Below, in pieces: positions 5,934-12,033 of a DNA stretch of 12,033 nt. Position 1 is the first letter of the stretch. The number at the start of each line of letters is the position of its first letter. The notes under the pieces are model-generated. The model had not been told where the DNA came from and did no database searches. It saw nothing but the letters and a program-made list of their open reading frames with translations. The translations under genes were made by a program, and so were the position numbers. This DNA comes from Pseudomonadota bacterium (lineage in GTDB: Bacteria > Desulfobacterota > Desulfovibrionia > Desulfovibrionales > Desulfovibrionaceae): contig JAEXGX010000277.1 of assembly GCA_023450535.1 (NCBI GenBank), positions 1 to 12,033 on the forward strand, in the 5' to 3' direction.

Positions 5934-7453
5934 TGATAGCGGCGGGCGATGGCGGAAAGTCTGCCGGAACGGACAAGATCATAGGCTTTGCGGATATCGA
6001 TACTCACCACGCGATCCTGATCGACAAACGGGATAGTCTCGCGAATGGCCGCATAGGCTTCGGAAGTGGCTTTGCCCAGCGGGGCCATGTTCCTGAGATC
6101 GATGGCCTGAGCCGCATGGTAGGCCTGCATGCCCAGCATGTAGCGCAGGTTGTCCAGCATTTTCGCCGTCTTGGTGACAATAAGCGGGGCATTGGTGGCG
6201 TGATCTTCCACATCGCCGGAAACGGAGAGGTAATCGACGTTGACCGGGTTGGAGAGAAGCCGGTTTTCAGCATCAAGCGCGGTGTAGGTTTTCTGGTTGG
6301 TGGTATACGCCATGACACTGGTGCCGTCGGGGCTGAGAAAGCGGGGCAGACGGCTGAAATACGGCGTGTCGAGCTTGATAATCTGGTAGCAGATATTGCG
6401 TGAAACATGGCAGAGAGCCTGACCCAGCAGTTCAAAACCCAGAGCCAGAGAGGTGGCGTCGTAATTGGAGCAGGAAAGTATTCTGCGCTGTTCGGCAACG
6501 ACGCAGGGGTTGTCGTCGCTGGAGTTGATGTGGCCGGTAAGATGCGGGATGACGTAATCGAGCGCGTCCCGAACTGCGCCGTTGACATGGCAGGCGGAGC
6601 GGTAGCAAAGCGGGTCCTGCATGGTGACCGTGACGCCGGGCTGCCAGAGGAAACTCCCTTCCAGATACCTGCGGACTCTTGCAGCAGTCTGCATGGGGCC
6701 GGGCACAGGGCGGGCGAGATGGCAGGCTTCATCAAGTGGTGAGGTGTTGCCGCCGAAACCTTCCAGGCTCAGGGCGTAGAGCAGATCACACATATCCATG
6801 AATTCTATGGTGTCTTCCACCAGCAGGGAGCCGAGTCCGGCAAAGAGAGCGCTGGTATTGACGATGGCGAGGCCGTCTTTACAGCCCAGCGTGACAGGTT
6901 TGAGCCCTGCCTTGTCCAGAGCTTCCGAAGCGGGCATGCGCACGCCCTGGAAGTCAATTTCGCCTTCGCCCTGTACAGCAAGGCCGATATGGGCCATGAC
7001 CACGAGGTCAGACTCTCCTATGGAACCTCTTTTGGGCAGGACCGGGTGGAGGCGCAGATTCAGAAAGTCGCGGTACATGTGTATGAGTTCAGGGGAAGCG
7101 CCTGTGTGGTTCGTGAGAAAGCAGTTCAGACGGACGGCGAGTATCGCGCGGACTTCTTCCTCGGAAGCTTCGGGGGGGACGGCGGCGCTATGGGAGTTTA
7201 TCAGCATATGATTGAAACGTCCGAGGCCTTCTTCGCTGATGTCCCAGTCCTTGTTCATGCCCACACCGGTATTGAAGCCGTAAATGCGGGGAAGCGCCCG
7301 ATCTTTCGCCATTTCCAGAATGAGCTTTCTGGTTGCGACGATATCGGCTTCGGCTTGGGCGGAGATTTCGACTCTGGCGTATTCACGGGCGATTTGCGCG
7401 ACTTGGGCAGTCGTCAGTTCCTTGCCGGAAAGAATGATGGTTTCTTGAGGCAT
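5930..7453 (-). CDS. MIO-less HAL/PAL superfamily lyase, candidate ergothionase
   Basis: This is a 507-residue protein. ATG at 7453 has GGAG about ten bases upstream; a TTG five codons earlier is less likely. It spans the full length of histidine ammonia-lyase and keeps its landmarks. These are YGFNTGVG (58-65) with the substrate-loop tyrosine Tyr58, SHSAA (87-91), DGLAIVN ending at Asn199, QDPLCYR ending at Arg285, and the VEDH segment with Glu416. The cofactor site is different. Where HAL/PAL enzymes have GSVGASGDLAPLAH, this protein has GSIGESDLVVMAH (143-155), one residue shorter and without Ala-Ser-Gly. It therefore cannot form the MIO electrophile. Ergothionase is a known MIO-independent member that eliminates trimethylamine from ergothioneine, giving thiourocanate. 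I infer that activity or elimination on a related betaine. Two transporters flank it, and it should be cytosolic. It should not be annotated as HutH. Confidence 0.75.
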   Translation of the reverse strand: MPQETIILSGKELTTAQVAQIAREYARVEISAQAEADIVATRKLILEMAKDRALPRIYGFNTGVGMNKDWDISEEGLGRFNHMLINSHSAAVPPEASEEEVRAILAVRLNCFLTNHTGASPELIHMYRDFLNLRLHPVLPKRGSIGESDLVVMAHIGLAVQGEGEIDFQGVRMPASEALDKAGLKPVTLGCKDGLAIVNTSALFAGLGSLLVEDTIEFMDMCDLLYALSLEGFGGNTSPLDEACHLARPVPGPMQTAARVRRYLEGSFLWQPGVTVTMQDPLCYRSACHVNGAVRDALDYVIPHLTGHINSSDDNPCVVAEQRRILSCSNYDATSLALGFELLGQALCHVSRNICYQIIKLDTPYFSRLPRFLSPDGTSVMAYTTNQKTYTALDAENRLLSNPVNVDYLSVSGDVEDHATNAPLIVTKTAKMLDNLRYMLGMQAYHAAQAIDLRNMAPLGKATSEAYAAIRETIPFVDQDRVVSIDIRKAYDLVRSGRLSAIARRYH

Positions 7454-7491
7454 GCTGCAAAGCTCCAAGTTGAAGGTGGTATGGAGTTGAG

Positions 7492-7511
7492 ACGGCCTGT
7501 CTGGAGGCCGT
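7492..7511. other. Intergenic hairpin between the MFS and lyase genes
   Basis: ACGGCCT (7492-7498) pairs with AGGCCGT (7505-7511) around a six-base loop. It lies in the 70-base gap between the MFS stop and the lyase ribosome site. There is no T-run on the minus strand, so it is more likely an mRNA stability or processing element than a terminator. Confidence 0.4.
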
Positions 7512-7523
7512 TTCCGTCATAAT

Positions 7524-8855
7524 TTATGGTTGATGCTCCGACGGGCGAAACATAAGTGCGGCTACCAGACTGATCGATGCAAAGACGAGATAAACGAGAA
7601 AGGCATGGGCATAGGCTTGTTCGGGACCGAGGGCGGAAAATTTTTCGAGCAGCCCCCCGATGACTGCCTGTAGACATGCGGTGCATCCGAAAATGGAAAA
7701 ACTGAGCATGGAGGTGGAAAGCCCCAGCACCGAAGGCGGCACGTTTTCGCGCGCGGCGGCGAAAAGTACGGAGGCCGTGGCGTTACCCGCGACGCAGATG
7801 CCGCCGAACTGGAGCCACAGCGCCCACAGAGGAAGCGGCGCGGAAGAAAGGCAGAGGCTGAGGGAACTGCCGAGCGCGCATATGGAGCCAATGATCAGTA
7901 CCGCCTTACGTGAATTCAGGCGATCGGAAAGCCAGGCTCCTGCGGGGGTGCCGAGAATGAGACTCAGCGCTCCGAGGGAAAGCAGCGCCCCGACCGATTC
8001 GGCGGAAAGCCCGTGAACCCTGCGGTAGTAATCTCCGGCCCATAATCCGGCAAAGGAGAAGAACAAAGAGGCTCCGGTCAGGTACCACAGAACGATGAGA
8101 CAGTACTGATGCGAAGAAAACAGGATGCGGAACGCCCGCAGACTGTTCGTCAGCGAAGTTGAGAATTCCGGGGCGCGCTCGTTCCGGTCATCGGCTGACA
8201 CGCCTGGGGTTTGCGTACAGCCTGATTGAGTATGAGCGGAGCGCTGCATGGAGGAGAGACCCAGCGCCCGGCGTTGCTCGGGAGATGGCGCGTCCTTTAC
8301 CAGAAACCAGAGCAGCGCGCCCCAGAAAAGCGAGAATACGGCAATGACCCAGAAGGCCTGACGCCAGCCGAAGATGTCGTTCAACGCGGCCAGGGGCGCG
8401 GCGGCGAAAAAGGTACCCAGACCTCCCACCGCCATAAAAATGGATACCAGACGGGCGTATATCCCGGCGCGGAACCAGTTGCTCATAATTTTGAAGGATG
8501 CCGTAGTCACCACCGCCATGCCCACGCCAACCAGGGCGCGCCCGGCAAGCGCCGCGCCGAGACTTGTGGCCGAGGCAAAGAGAATGCCCCCCACGCCCCC
8601 CAGGCCGAAGAGCAGAAGCATGGTCCGGCGCGGCCCCCAGTTGTCCACCAGCAGCCCGGCGGGGATCTGCGTGGCCGCATAGGCATACAGAAAGGCTGAA
8701 CCCAACCAGCCGGTCATGGACGGCGTCAATTCCAGATCTTCCGCCAGAGACGGCATGATCGCGCCAAGACTGAGGCGCTGGAAGAAGACAAGGAAATACG
8801 CTCCGCACAGTGTGGCGAACAGCAGGCAGGCATAGGTGAAAGGGCGCACGCGCAT
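7524..8855 (-). CDS. Major facilitator superfamily transporter
   Basis: This is a 443-residue protein. I chose ATG at 8855, with a weak GGAA about seven bases upstream; a TTG four codons earlier has no ribosome site. Twelve hydrophobic helices can be traced in two halves. The loop between helices 2 and 3 carries MFS motif A, GLLVDNWGPRR (67-77), and the C-terminal half has the equivalent GAWLSDRLNSRK. A hydrophilic loop of about 60 residues, rich in Ser/Gln/Arg, separates the halves. The N-terminal segment (FQRLSLGAIMPSLAEDL) resembles carriers of the organic-anion type. It lies in the operon between the OCD-family gene and the lyase. It may import the lyase substrate or export an acidic product such as thiourocanate. 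The direction and substrate cannot be read from the sequence. Confidence 0.88.
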   Translation of the reverse strand: MRVRPFTYACLLFATLCGAYFLVFFQRLSLGAIMPSLAEDLELTPSMTGWLGSAFLYAYAATQIPAGLLVDNWGPRRTMLLLFGLGGVGGILFASATSLGAALAGRALVGVGMAVVTTASFKIMSNWFRAGIYARLVSIFMAVGGLGTFFAAAPLAALNDIFGWRQAFWVIAVFSLFWGALLWFLVKDAPSPEQRRALGLSSMQRSAHTQSGCTQTPGVSADDRNERAPEFSTSLTNSLRAFRILFSSHQYCLIVLWYLTGASLFFSFAGLWAGDYYRRVHGLSAESVGALLSLGALSLILGTPAGAWLSDRLNSRKAVLIIGSICALGSSLSLCLSSAPLPLWALWLQFGGICVAGNATASVLFAAARENVPPSVLGLSTSMLSFSIFGCTACLQAVIGGLLEKFSALGPEQAYAHAFLVYLVFASISLVAALMFRPSEHQP

Positions 8856-8867
8856 GATAGTTTCCAA

Positions 8868-8881
8868 CGTCTCGAGAGACG
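8868..8881 (-). promoter_or_regulatory. Palindrome just upstream of the MFS start
   Basis: CGTCTC (8868-8873) and GAGACG (8876-8881) form a perfect 14-base dyad with a two-base centre, and a further GAGAC follows at 8881-8885. It ends 13 bases upstream of the MFS ATG, at the edge of the ribosome-binding region. A regulatory role is only a possibility. Confidence 0.3.
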
Positions 8882-8915
8882 AGACTGATTAATTTTTCAC
8901 ATGCATGAAGGGGAG

Positions 8916-8936
8916 CGGGGCGGAAACCCCGCCCCG
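8916..8936 (-). other. GC-rich hairpin between the OCD-family and MFS genes
   Basis: CGGGGCGG (8916-8923) pairs with CCGCCCCG (8929-8936) around a five-base loop. It sits in the 112-base gap after the OCD-family stop. On the minus strand it is followed by CTCCCCTTC rather than a T-run. It probably attenuates or protects the upstream mRNA rather than ending the operon outright. Confidence 0.5.
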
Positions 8937-8967
8937 TATCAGTATTGGACGTTGGGGCGGGAGAATT

Positions 8968-9972
8968 TTACCTATAGCGCAGGGTTTGGCCGATACCGAG
9001 TTTCGCCGCCTTTTCCAGCATGGCGTGGCCAAGGGCGATGTCATTGGTGCTCAGGCCGCGATGCCAGAAGAGGATGGTCTCTTCGTCGTTTTCACGGCCG
9101 GGTTTAAGTCCTGCCACAATCTGTCCCAGTTCGGCGTGCAGGTTCTCTTCTGTGAGTTTGTCCGCTTCCACATGGGGGCGTAGTGCACCGTAGGGCAATC
9201 CTTTGCGGCACTGTCCCCAATCATCCACCACCATCTTGTCCATAATGTCGGTGAGGGAAATCTCTACAGCGCTCATGGTGCCGTAAGGCACGACAAACGC
9301 ACCCTTTTTGATCCATTCGGTCTTGAGCATGGGCTTGGGTTCGGGCAGGCGCGTGGCTTCTACCACAATGTCCGCACCCGTCACGCACTCCTCCCAACTG
9401 TCCACTACGCGCACGGGCTTGCCTAGATCGTCGGAGAGGCGCTTGCCAAAGGCATCGCGGCTTTCCTGGCGGCGGGAATGCACCCGGATTTCGTCAAAAT
9501 GGAACAGGGAATCAAGCAGACGTACATTCCAGTATGAGGTCCCGCGGGAACCTACGTGGCCAAGAATGCGGGAGTTCTTGCGGGCCATGTATTTTGCGCC
9601 CAGGGCCGTGACCGCGCCGGTACGCATGTCGGTGATGGAAGTCGCGTCGAGAATGGCCTTGACCATGCCGGTTTCCGGGTCAAACAGGTTCATCACTGCC
9701 ATTTCCGACGGCAGGTCGTGTTTGTAGTTGTCTACATAGTCGCCGACGATTTTGACCCCTGCCACATGCAAAGGCTGGATATAGCCGCGCAGTACATTGA
9801 AATGGCCCTTGGCGGAATCCTCGGGCACAAGGTGCACACGAGGTTCAATACGAGTCTGGCCGAGGCCCTGAGCTCGTAAACTCTCTTCCACAGCGGCGAG
9901 AATTTCCGCATCGCTCATGTTCAGTTCAGCGATATCAGGGCCGTTGAGATAGGTGAGGTAACTTTCCTGCAT
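8968..9972 (-). CDS. Ornithine cyclodeaminase / mu-crystallin family protein
   Basis: This is a 334-residue protein of normal family length. The start is ATG at 9972, with GGAG about eight bases upstream, 36 bases after the binding-protein gene. Family features include the N-terminal YLNGPDI, GVKIVGDYVDNYK (72-84) with the conserved Lys74, DMRTGA (115-120), and the C-terminal GLSTNDIALG with Asp311. Members use NAD(P) for ornithine cyclodeamination, alanine or imine reduction, or amino-acid dehydrogenation, and are cytosolic. The nucleotide-binding turn is unusual. It reads LGHVGSRGTS (137-146), whereas the family normally has GTG-x-Q/G-A. In the operon it could act on a nitrogen-containing intermediate or on a thiohydantoin/imine downstream of the lyase. 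It is equally possible that it works on an unrelated amino acid. The family call is firm; the reaction is unknown. Confidence 0.85.
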   Translation of the reverse strand: MQESYLTYLNGPDIAELNMSDAEILAAVEESLRAQGLGQTRIEPRVHLVPEDSAKGHFNVLRGYIQPLHVAGVKIVGDYVDNYKHDLPSEMAVMNLFDPETGMVKAILDATSITDMRTGAVTALGAKYMARKNSRILGHVGSRGTSYWNVRLLDSLFHFDEIRVHSRRQESRDAFGKRLSDDLGKPVRVVDSWEECVTGADIVVEATRLPEPKPMLKTEWIKKGAFVVPYGTMSAVEISLTDIMDKMVVDDWGQCRKGLPYGALRPHVEADKLTEENLHAELGQIVAGLKPGRENDEETILFWHRGLSTNDIALGHAMLEKAAKLGIGQTLRYR

Positions 9973-10008
9973 GATGGACTCCGTATGTTCCGGTTACAAA
10001 GGTAAATT

Positions 10009-10821
10009 TTAAGCGGGGCAAGGGTATGCAAGGCGCAGCGCGGCGGCTTCCTGATCCGCCAGGACTGCGTAGTCGGAAGGAGAGGGAAAGACAAAACCGT
10101 TCAGGCACAGCGCTTGGCGCATGTCTTCCTGCCCGGCGGAATATTGAGTAGACGCGCTCCACTCTGCCAGCGCGTTGCGCAGCGCCCGGGCAGCTCCGGG
10201 GTCGAGTGTGGGCGCGGCCGCCAGAAAAGGCATGGGAGTGAGGGGAGACATGCCCAGAACCGTCAATTCCTTTCCCAGTTCCGGATACTCCTGCGTGAGC
10301 AGGCGGTGGTAATAGCTGTCCAGCGGAATAACATCCACGCGGGATTCCCACAGGGCGCGCATGCAGTCGGCGGGTGTTTCGAGTTCAAGGGTTTCCGCGT
10401 ACAGGGCGCATCCCCTGGCATAGGGGGCCAGAAGAAAGCGCAGAGCGTTGTAGCCGGACTGCGAGTGCGCAGGCATGCGCCCCAGCCTGTGGCCGAAGCT
10501 GTGCTCAATCCGGGTCCATCCGCTGGAAACACGGGCCAGAAGCAGGGTGCGGTAAGCGGCCTGTTCTCCTCCCTCTCCGGTGAGGGGTGCGCCGATAATC
10601 TGATGCCGCGCCCCAGCCTGTACATAGGGACGCCCGCATAGAAAGGCCATGCCCAGATCCGGGCGTGCCCAAAGCTCTTCAAGCTGGGCAGGGGCTTCCC
10701 AATCAAGTGTGCGCAGAGAAATCCCTGACCTTGTTCCGATTTCGCGGAACAGATCGCGCCATGCCTGCGCGCATTGTGGCGTGGCATTGTACAGGCGAGA
10801 GCAGGCAATAAAGGTGGACAT
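10009..10821 (-). CDS. Signal-less PhnD-like (type 2 periplasmic-binding fold) protein, copy 1
   Basis: This is a 270-residue protein with ATG at 10821 and GGAA eight to ten bases upstream. The chosen start matches the second copy, in which GGA-TCACGC-ATG is conserved in the same place. The sequence begins directly with the first beta strand of the fold (FIACSRLYNATP) and has no signal peptide, so it should stay in the cytoplasm. The segments LCGRPYVQAG (61-70), HSQSGYNALRFLLAP and SRVDVIPLDSYYH match the phosphonate/phosphate-binding PhnD group (COG3221). No ABC permease or ATPase is encoded nearby. It is the first gene after the operon promoter and precedes the OCD-family gene. A ligand-sensing or ligand-holding role in the cytosol is possible; the ligand is unknown. 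It is clearly paralogous to the protein encoded at 11189-11998. Confidence 0.8.
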   Translation of the reverse strand: MSTFIACSRLYNATPQCAQAWRDLFREIGTRSGISLRTLDWEAPAQLEELWARPDLGMAFLCGRPYVQAGARHQIIGAPLTGEGGEQAAYRTLLLARVSSGWTRIEHSFGHRLGRMPAHSQSGYNALRFLLAPYARGCALYAETLELETPADCMRALWESRVDVIPLDSYYHRLLTQEYPELGKELTVLGMSPLTPMPFLAAAPTLDPGAARALRNALAEWSASTQYSAGQEDMRQALCLNGFVFPSPSDYAVLADQEAAALRLAYPCPA

Positions 10822-10879
10822 TGCGTGATTCCAAAATGCTAAGGTGCTATTTGTTCTGAAAAGCACGAACTAAAGGCTC

Positions 10880-10902
10880 TTTCGATTCTATAGAAATCGA
10901 AA
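10880..10902 (-). promoter_or_regulatory. Operator-like inverted repeat in the operon leader
   Basis: TTTCGATT (10880-10887) and AATCGAAA (10895-10902) form a perfect 8-bp dyad with a seven-base spacer. It lies just downstream of the predicted transcription start and about 60-80 bases before the first start codon. A weaker related dyad, TATCG-N7-CGATA, occurs further upstream around 10992-11008. This is a plausible repressor site. Confidence 0.45.
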
Positions 10903-10931
10903 AAACTCCTAAATCGCAGTAGGTTGGATTC

Positions 10932-10961
10932 GTAATAGCATGCTAAAAATTTTTTTGTCAA
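10932..10961 (-). promoter_or_regulatory. Sigma-70-type promoter of the six-gene operon
   Basis: On the minus strand a perfect TTGACA (10961-10956) is followed by an 18-base spacer ending in TGC and then TATTAC (10937-10932), an extended -10 matching four of six positions. AT-rich DNA lies upstream. The predicted start near 10925 leaves a leader of about 100 bases before the ATG at 10821. Confidence 0.65.
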
Positions 10962-10981
10962 AATAAATATTGATAAAATTA

Positions 10982-11188
10982 ATTGATATATGTATCGGAG
11001 CTTTCGATAATTGTCATTAATGCGCCGTCATCACGGGCCTTTTTATTCTGATTTCCAAACGAAACGTTGTGGCCTGTTCCCGGATGATTCCCTCAAGGAG
11101 ACAGGGAAAAGGAAGGATAAGCGAGATGTCTCCGAAGAGAGGGCGGAGCATGTGGCTCCGGGTATCTACACCGGCTGGTTCTGATGGG
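10982..11188. other. Intergenic region between the twin binding-protein genes
   Basis: No gene is seen here. Downstream of the second-copy gene the minus strand carries two hairpins. CGGAGC (11144-11149) pairs with GCTCCG (11155-11160), and TTCCCT (11088-11093) pairs with AGGGAA (11103-11108). Neither has a following T-run, so I do not call a terminator. Whether the upstream gene reads through into the operon promoter region cannot be decided. Confidence 0.35.
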
Positions 11189-11998
11189 TCAGGCGAGGCA
11201 GGGGTAGGCGAGGCGTAGCGCCGTGGCCTCCTGCTCTGCCAGGACAGCGTAGTCGGATGGGGAGGGAAAGGCGAAGCCACGCAGACACAGGGCTTCAGGC
11301 AGATTGTCGTGCGCGGCGTTGTTATTCCATTCCTCCAGTGCACACCGAAGGGCGCGGGCCGCGCCGGGGTCGATATCCGGTGCGCTGGTCAGAACCGGCA
11401 TGGGCGTCCAGGGGGATACGGCGAGAATGGTCAGTTCTTCTTTCAGATTCTGGTACTCGACGCAGAGCAGACTGTGGTAGTAACTGTCCAGAGGGATAAC
11501 GTCCACGCGGGATTCCTGCAGAGCGCGGATGCAGTCAAGGGGCGTCGCAAGCTCGACGCTTTCCGAGTACAGCGCGCTGCCCCGGGCATATGGGGCCAGC
11601 AGAAATCGCGGGGCGTTGTAACCGGACTGCGAATGTGCGGCCATGTGCCCCAGCCTGTGACCGAAGCTGTCTTCAATACGCTTCCATCCGCTGGAGGCGC
11701 GGGCCAGCAGCAGGGAGCGGTATACGGCTTTCTTGCCCTGCTCTTTGCTCTCTCCGGTGAGCGGCGCGCCGATGATTCTGTGACGCGCTCCGGCCTGGAC
11801 ATAGGGGCGGCCGCACTGGAATACCAGCCCCATATCGGGGCGAGCCCAAAGTTCGTCAAGCGGGGCGGGCGCGGCCCAGTCTTCCACATACAGGGAAATG
11901 CCGGACAAGTTGCTGACTTCATGGAATATGTCGCGCCAGGCCTGCGCACAGCGCGGTGTGGCGTTGTACAGGCGGGAACAGGCAAGCAGTTTGAGCAT
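11189..11998 (-). CDS. Signal-less PhnD-like (type 2 periplasmic-binding fold) protein, copy 2
   Basis: This is a 269-residue protein with ATG at 11998 and AGGA about eight bases upstream. It aligns end to end with the protein at 10009-10821, roughly two residues in three identical by eye. The shared blocks are ACSRLYNATP, CGRPYVQAGARH, HSQSGYN, RFLLAPYARG, SRVDVIPLDSYYH, and FPSPSDYAVLA with LRLAYPC at the end. The main differences are a two-residue insertion in the GESKEQGKK loop near position 86, a two-residue deletion near position 226, and the first residues. As in copy 1, the chain starts at the first fold strand without a signal peptide. The segment LLAC at residues 4-7 only superficially resembles a lipobox. 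It is separated from copy 1 by 367 bases that include the operon promoter, so the two are probably regulated separately. The ligand is unknown. Confidence 0.8.
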   Translation of the reverse strand: MLKLLACSRLYNATPRCAQAWRDIFHEVSNLSGISLYVEDWAAPAPLDELWARPDMGLVFQCGRPYVQAGARHRIIGAPLTGESKEQGKKAVYRSLLLARASSGWKRIEDSFGHRLGHMAAHSQSGYNAPRFLLAPYARGSALYSESVELATPLDCIRALQESRVDVIPLDSYYHSLLCVEYQNLKEELTILAVSPWTPMPVLTSAPDIDPGAARALRCALEEWNNNAAHDNLPEALCLRGFAFPSPSDYAVLAEQEATALRLAYPCLA

Positions 11999-12033
11999 GG
12001 CGTGAATCCTGAATTGGTGTGATTTGTGTTGAG
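11999..12033 (-). other. Upstream edge of the copy 2 gene
   Basis: These 35 bases hold the ribosome site of the second binding-protein gene and part of its leader. No promoter elements could be recognised before the window ends. Confidence 0.4.

Noticed and set aside
5930..7453. Annotation as histidine ammonia-lyase (hutH)
   Set aside because: The MIO-forming Ala-Ser-Gly triad is absent and no other hut genes are nearby.
11022..11045. Plus-strand terminator (GC-rich dyad followed by TTTTT)
   Set aside because: Only CCGT/ACGG pair well, outer bases mismatch, and there is no plus-strand gene for it to serve.
11978..11998. Lipoprotein signal (LLAC) at the start of the second binding protein
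   Set aside because: The cysteine is residue 7, leaving no n-region or hydrophobic core, and the segment aligns with the first strand of the fold in the paralogue.

Overview
The window is mostly GC-rich, densely coding bacterial DNA with strong Shine-Dalgarno sites. All complete genes lie on the minus strand. The gene content and codon style would fit a proteobacterium, possibly a gut Desulfovibrionaceae-type organism, but nothing here fixes the taxon; that is inference only.

Layout. Positions 3-131 hold the 3' end of a plus-strand gene. It converges on an unrecognised 162-residue minus-strand gene (261-749) whose upstream region is rich in dyads, including a 62-nt near-continuous hairpin at 868-929. 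Positions about 990-3660 form an AT-richer accessory island. It holds an overlapping gene pair, an AAA-type ATPase (rloA-like, 2083-3474) and a TOPRIM-type RloB-family protein (1344-2093). A strong terminator-like hairpin lies on one side and a cluster of palindromes on the other. This is probably an ATPase/nuclease anti-phage module.

From 10961 down to about 4201 runs what looks like one catabolic operon. It has a good promoter (TTGACA, 18 nt, TGcTATTAC), then a cytosolic PhnD-like binding protein, an ornithine cyclodeaminase/mu-crystallin family protein, an MFS transporter, a histidine ammonia-lyase superfamily enzyme, a sodium:solute symporter, a 61-residue two-helix membrane protein, and a rho-independent terminator at 4246-4201. 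A 171-residue orphan gene (3676-4191) begins immediately after that terminator. A second, closely similar PhnD-like protein (11189-11998) lies upstream of the operon promoter.

The most interesting element is the lyase at 5930-7453. It keeps much of the HAL/PAL active-site framework, but the Ala-Ser-Gly triad that makes the MIO electrophile is gone: the site reads GSIGESDL instead of GS(V/I)GASGDL. The known MIO-independent enzyme of this superfamily is ergothionase, which eliminates trimethylamine from ergothioneine to give thiourocanate. I therefore read this operon as a candidate locus for uptake and breakdown of ergothioneine or a related histidine betaine. Two transporters, an OCD-family partner and twin signal-less binding proteins are candidate accessory factors. 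The substrate assignment is an inference that needs structural and biochemical testing.
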